From positions 1-44,246 of the forward strand of contig JAOAPV010000032.1 of NCBI GenBank assembly GCA_025463055.1: DNA of 44,246 nucleotides. Reading direction: 5' to 3'. Both the position numbers and the translations under genes were made by a program. This document shows, one piece after another, positions 42,544 through 44,246 of the stretch (positions are counted from its first letter, which is position 1; the number at the start of each line of letters is the position of its first letter). This stretch comes from Candidatus Acidiferrum typicum. GTDB lineage: Bacteria > Acidobacteriota > Terriglobia > Acidiferrales > UBA7541. The notes under the pieces are model-generated. The model saw only the letters and a program-made list of their open reading frames with translations. It was not told the origin of the DNA and made no database searches.

Positions 42544-42618
42544 TGGCTCCCCGGGCTAGATTCGAACTAGCAACCCTTCGGTTAACAGCCGAATGCTCTA
42601 CCATTGAGCTACCGGGGA
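42544..42618 (-). tRNA. tRNA-Asn (anticodon GTT), CCA encoded
   Basis: Read on the minus strand, the gene folds into a full cloverleaf. The acceptor stem TCCCCGG (42618-42612) pairs with CCGGGGA. The D arm is GCTC...GAGC, the anticodon stem is TTCGG/CCGAA around loop CTGTTAA with anticodon GTT, and the T arm is GCTAG-TTCGAAT-CTAGC. Discriminator G is followed by an encoded CCA at 42546-42544. Confidence 0.97.
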
Positions 42619-42787
42619 ACCGCGCAACGCGTTTGTTTTCATTGTAATACAGAGTGCGAAATCAAGCTACTTCGAGTATGGGTCCAACATGGGGCCAACA
42701 TCGTGATTTTTTCGACTTGCTCGATGAAATGGTCACGTGTGCTGGCTGATTCTCAAGGACTTATTCTATGAGTTTCTTGTGGATTCC

Positions 42788-42823
42788 AAAGAGCATTCGG
42801 CATCGCACCGAATACTCTTTTTT
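42788..42823 (+). terminator. Intrinsic terminator with a 13-base stem
   Basis: AAAGAGCATTCGG (42788-42800) and CCGAATACTCTTT (42808-42820) pair at 12 of 13 positions around the 7-base loop CATCGCA, and a T6 run (42818-42823) follows. It would stop transcripts coming from the glycosidase gene about 300 bases upstream. Confidence 0.75.
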
Positions 42824-43008
42824 CCATGAAAATGTGGAACTGCCGATTGACCGCATCTCACACAGATGACGCACATACCGTAGTCGTTGAGATCTCGGAC
42901 AAATAGCTAACAGCCCTTAAGGTCCAGAAACGATGAGAGCACCGTTCAGCAGCTTCACTCTTCAAACCGGCCGCGAAGAGAGCCGGCAGTTGACTTCACA
43001 GGCCGTAA

Positions 43009-43206
43009 TACCCCGAACGGAACCTACAACCTAGGTTGGTCTACACTGGCCGATTTCCCGGTACGAATCTTCTCGATGAGTGGATTGGCGATTTACCACT
43101 CATCGCGGAGGTCGTAGCAAGCCAATTGGCAAAGATCACTTGCCCAACGGTCCGGCAATACATCGAGAACAGGTTCCAACGGCAATCCGCATCCCCCGGC
43201 CCCTGA
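43009..43206 (+). pseudogene. Open frame with protein-like composition, possible gene remnant
   Basis: One plus frame is open from after TAA (43006-43008) to TGA at 43204-43206. The translation (LLDEWIGDLPLIAEVV, KITCPTVRQYIENRFQR) has the amphipathic look of a real protein, perhaps a helical DNA-binding or transposase piece. It has no good start codon (TTG at 43036 only). It overlaps the inverted repeat at 43074-43105. No family recognised. Confidence 0.2.
43074..43105. repeat. Perfect 10-base inverted repeat
   Basis: CGATGAGTGG (43074-43083) and CCACTCATCG (43096-43105) are exact reverse complements with a 12-base spacer. No T-run follows on either strand, so it is not a standard terminator. 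It might be a protein site or a mobile-element end. Confidence 0.5.
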
Positions 43207-43414
43207 TGCCAGGGCCTCCACCGTGACGGCTCGCGCCCCTGCGAAGGTTGCGGTGGCACTCTAATCGTCAAGTTAATGAGTAATTGCTCAAGGAAGCCTA
43301 TTTGTTAAACCATGCACCCAGCTGCGATACGCGGCGCATGGGGAAGCATAAATTAGCGCAGGTGACAGGGTTCAGAGATCAGGAAACAGAAATCGGGAAC
43401 TCCAAAATCCACAC

Positions 43415-43447
43415 TTGACACCGACGGAAAATTCACTACCATATGGT
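43415..43447 (+). promoter_or_regulatory. Possible promoter and operator of the ArsR gene
   Basis: TTGACA (43415-43420) is an exact -35; TACCAT (43437-43442) is a weak -10 after 16 bases. The perfect palindrome ACCATATGGT (43438-43447) covers the -10 and the first ATG, as an autoregulatory ArsR operator might. If this -10 is used, the transcript would start at about 43449, where an in-frame GTG offers a leaderless start. Confidence 0.35.
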
Positions 43448-43795
43448 TGTGGATAAGTTAGATACAACATTTACGGCTCTGTCTGATCCAACCCGCCGGG
43501 GATGATCGAACGACTCTCCCATGGGCCTGCCTCTGTGCATGGATTGACGGAACCGTTTGCACTCTCGCAGCAGATGATTTCAAAACATATTGCCTACCTG
43601 GTGCGGGCGCGGATTGTGATCAAGACGAAGCGTGGAAGAGAGAGCGTGTGCACGCTTAGGCCAGAGGCGATAAAGACAGTCAGCGACTGGGCGATTAGCT
43701 ATCGCCGATTCTGGGAAGAGAGTTTCGATAAGTTGGATGTGGTTGTGAATCAAATGAAAAAAGAGGAGGTCAGAGATGACAAAAAACACGGTTAA
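43443..43795 (+). pseudogene. ArsR-family winged-helix regulator, frameshifted by one base
   Basis: The first frame gives VDKLDTTFTALSDPTRRG and then TGA at 43503-43505. The second frame, opening at ATG 43502, continues as IERLSHGPASVHGLTEPF, the recognition helix QQMISKHIAYLVRA and the tail FWEESFDKLD. Joined, they match the usual 110-120 residue ArsR pattern. The break is at a GGGG run (43498-43501); the span of 353 bases is one short of a whole number of codons. The 97-residue frame alone (43502-43795) would lack the first helix. It may be a true mutation, a sequence error, a -1 frameshift, or coupled re-initiation at ATGA. It overlaps the AHSA1 gene by 20 bases. Confidence 0.8.
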
Positions 43796-44246
43796 CGAGA
43801 CAGAGCGGATGGTTGTCACTAGAGTTTTTGATGCCCCACGCGCATTGGTTTGGAAGGCGTGGACAGACCCGAAATATGTGATGCAGTGGTGGGGACCGAA
43901 GGGTTTTACTGCGCCTTTTTGCAAGATAGATTTTCGCGTAGGAGGAAAATTTCTCTGCTGCATGAGAGCGCCGGATGGGCAGGAGGGCTGGAATGGTGGG
44001 GAATACCACGAGATTGTTCCGCACGAGAAGATCGTTTACTCCATGTACTTTTCCGACTCGAAGGGAAACAAGGTTGAGCCTGCGCACTATGGAATAGAAC
44101 ATGAGGCCATAGACGATGCGCACGACGTGGTTATTTTTGAGGATTTTGGAAACGGCCAGACGAAACTCACCTTCATTGGAAATGAAACCATGGAGAACGC
44201 AAAAAACAGCGGGCAAGTAGAGGGCTGGAATCAGATACTCGATAAA
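43776..44246 (+). CDS. AHSA1/SRPBCC-domain protein (3' partial)
   Basis: The frame opens at ATG 43776 behind an excellent GAGGAGGT site with 5-base spacing and stays open to the window edge, giving 157 residues. The START/SRPBCC fold of the Aha1-like (AHSA1) group is recognisable: TRVFDAPRALVWKAWTDP, QWWGPKGFT, DFRVGGKFLCCMRAPDG, YHEIVPHEKIVYS and TLTFIGNET-like end strands (TKLTFIGNET), with EGWNQILDK near the usual C-terminus. These proteins bind small hydrophobic ligands and are often paired with an ArsR regulator, as here. Ligand unknown. Little of the protein should be missing. Confidence 0.9.
   Translation, partial: MTKNTVNETERMVVTRVFDAPRALVWKAWTDPKYVMQWWGPKGFTAPFCKIDFRVGGKFLCCMRAPDGQEGWNGGEYHEIVPHEKIVYSMYFSDSKGNKVEPAHYGIEHEAIDDAHDVVIFEDFGNGQTKLTFIGNETMENAKNSGQVEGWNQILDK

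Larger units (their letters stand above)
42488..43442. other. Non-coding stretch around tRNA-Asn
   Basis: Apart from tRNA-Asn, this 955-base stretch has no convincing gene. It holds a strong plus-strand terminator (42788-42823), an open remnant-like frame ending at 43206, a 10-base inverted repeat (43074-43105) and the promoter of the ArsR gene. No integrase or att core was recognised. Confidence 0.5.

Noticed and set aside
42665-42710. Near-repeat GGTCCAACATG / GGGCCAACATC downstream of the tRNA as an att site
   Set aside because: The repeat is short and imperfect, is not shared with the tRNA 3' end, and no integrase gene is present.
43041-43271. Minus-strand 76-codon frame near the inverted repeat
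   Set aside because: Its translation is Pro/Arg/Ser-rich and looks like a shadow; the plus frame in the same place looks more protein-like.
43770-44216. Minus-strand 148-codon frame at the window end
   Set aside because: It lies opposite the clear AHSA1 coding sequence with its strong ribosome site.
1-44246. CRISPR arrays, insertion sequences and riboswitches
   Set aside because: No regularly spaced short repeats, intact transposase, terminal repeats or recognisable riboswitch core were seen on either strand.

Overview
The window carries a large exopolysaccharide / surface-glycan biosynthesis locus, followed by secreted multidomain proteins, a tRNA-Asn gene and the start of a small regulatory operon. 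Gene content and style suggest an Acidobacteriota bacterium: an exosortase-A type EPS locus, a long secreted protein with PQQ-like, chitobiase-C-terminal-like, IPT and Fn3 modules, and DUF4038 glycosidases. This is inference, because no rRNA or other taxonomic marker is present. No phage, insertion sequence or CRISPR array was recognised.

Layout. (1) 1-980: the 3' end of a glycosidase-type gene and a small secreted protein. (2) 4857-1077, minus strand: GT2, GT4, and exosortase fused to an EpsI domain. (3) 5336-9261, plus strand: XrtA-type polysaccharide deacetylase, a second deacetylase, GT4 and GT2, tightly coupled. (4) 19773-9323, minus strand: polyprenyl-phosphate sugar transferase, GT4, O-antigen-ligase/Wzy-type polymerase, GT4, then GT2, formyltransferase, a third deacetylase and a secreted beta-helix protein. 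(5) 20134-30867, plus strand: a ten-gene operon plus a terminal GT2. It encodes sugar-nucleotide tailoring (epimerase, RmlC-like epimerase, M28-like DUF4910 hydrolase, Fe/2OG oxygenase, SDR, C-methyltransferase, cytidylyltransferase, PIG-L deacetylase) and a Wzm/Wzt ABC exporter. (6) 31060-32588: a two-copy Cys-rich protein of unknown function and a possible small membrane protein. (7) 32620-42487: a 2122-residue secreted modular protein, an S9-type protein lacking its serine nucleophile, and a DUF4038 glycosidase. (8) 42544-44246: tRNA-Asn (minus strand), a non-coding stretch with a strong terminator, a frameshifted ArsR regulator and an AHSA1/SRPBCC protein cut by the window edge.

How the genes fit together. 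Blocks 2-4 look like one Wzy-type, exosortase-associated EPS system: the membrane sugar transferase primes undecaprenyl phosphate, the GTs build the repeat unit, the polymerase joins units, and deacetylases and formyltransferase modify them. Block 5 looks like a separate ABC-exported glycan carrying a C-methylated, possibly CDP-linked sugar. Blocks 4 and 5 diverge from one intergenic region (19774-20133). That region holds an exact -24/-12 sigma-54 promoter match for block 5 and a weaker one for block 4, in line with the RpoN/PrsR control known for exosortase EPS systems.

The most notable oddities are: the sigma-54 divergent promoter pair; a short-chain dehydrogenase with YxxxK replaced by FxxxQ; an S9 peptidase with GxSxG replaced by GQFRG; the duplicated Cys-rich unknown protein; near-identical tandem Fn3 repeats; a terminator whose hairpin copies the tRNA-Asn anticodon stem; and a one-base frameshift in the ArsR gene. 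No PEP-CTERM substrate for the exosortase was found in the window.
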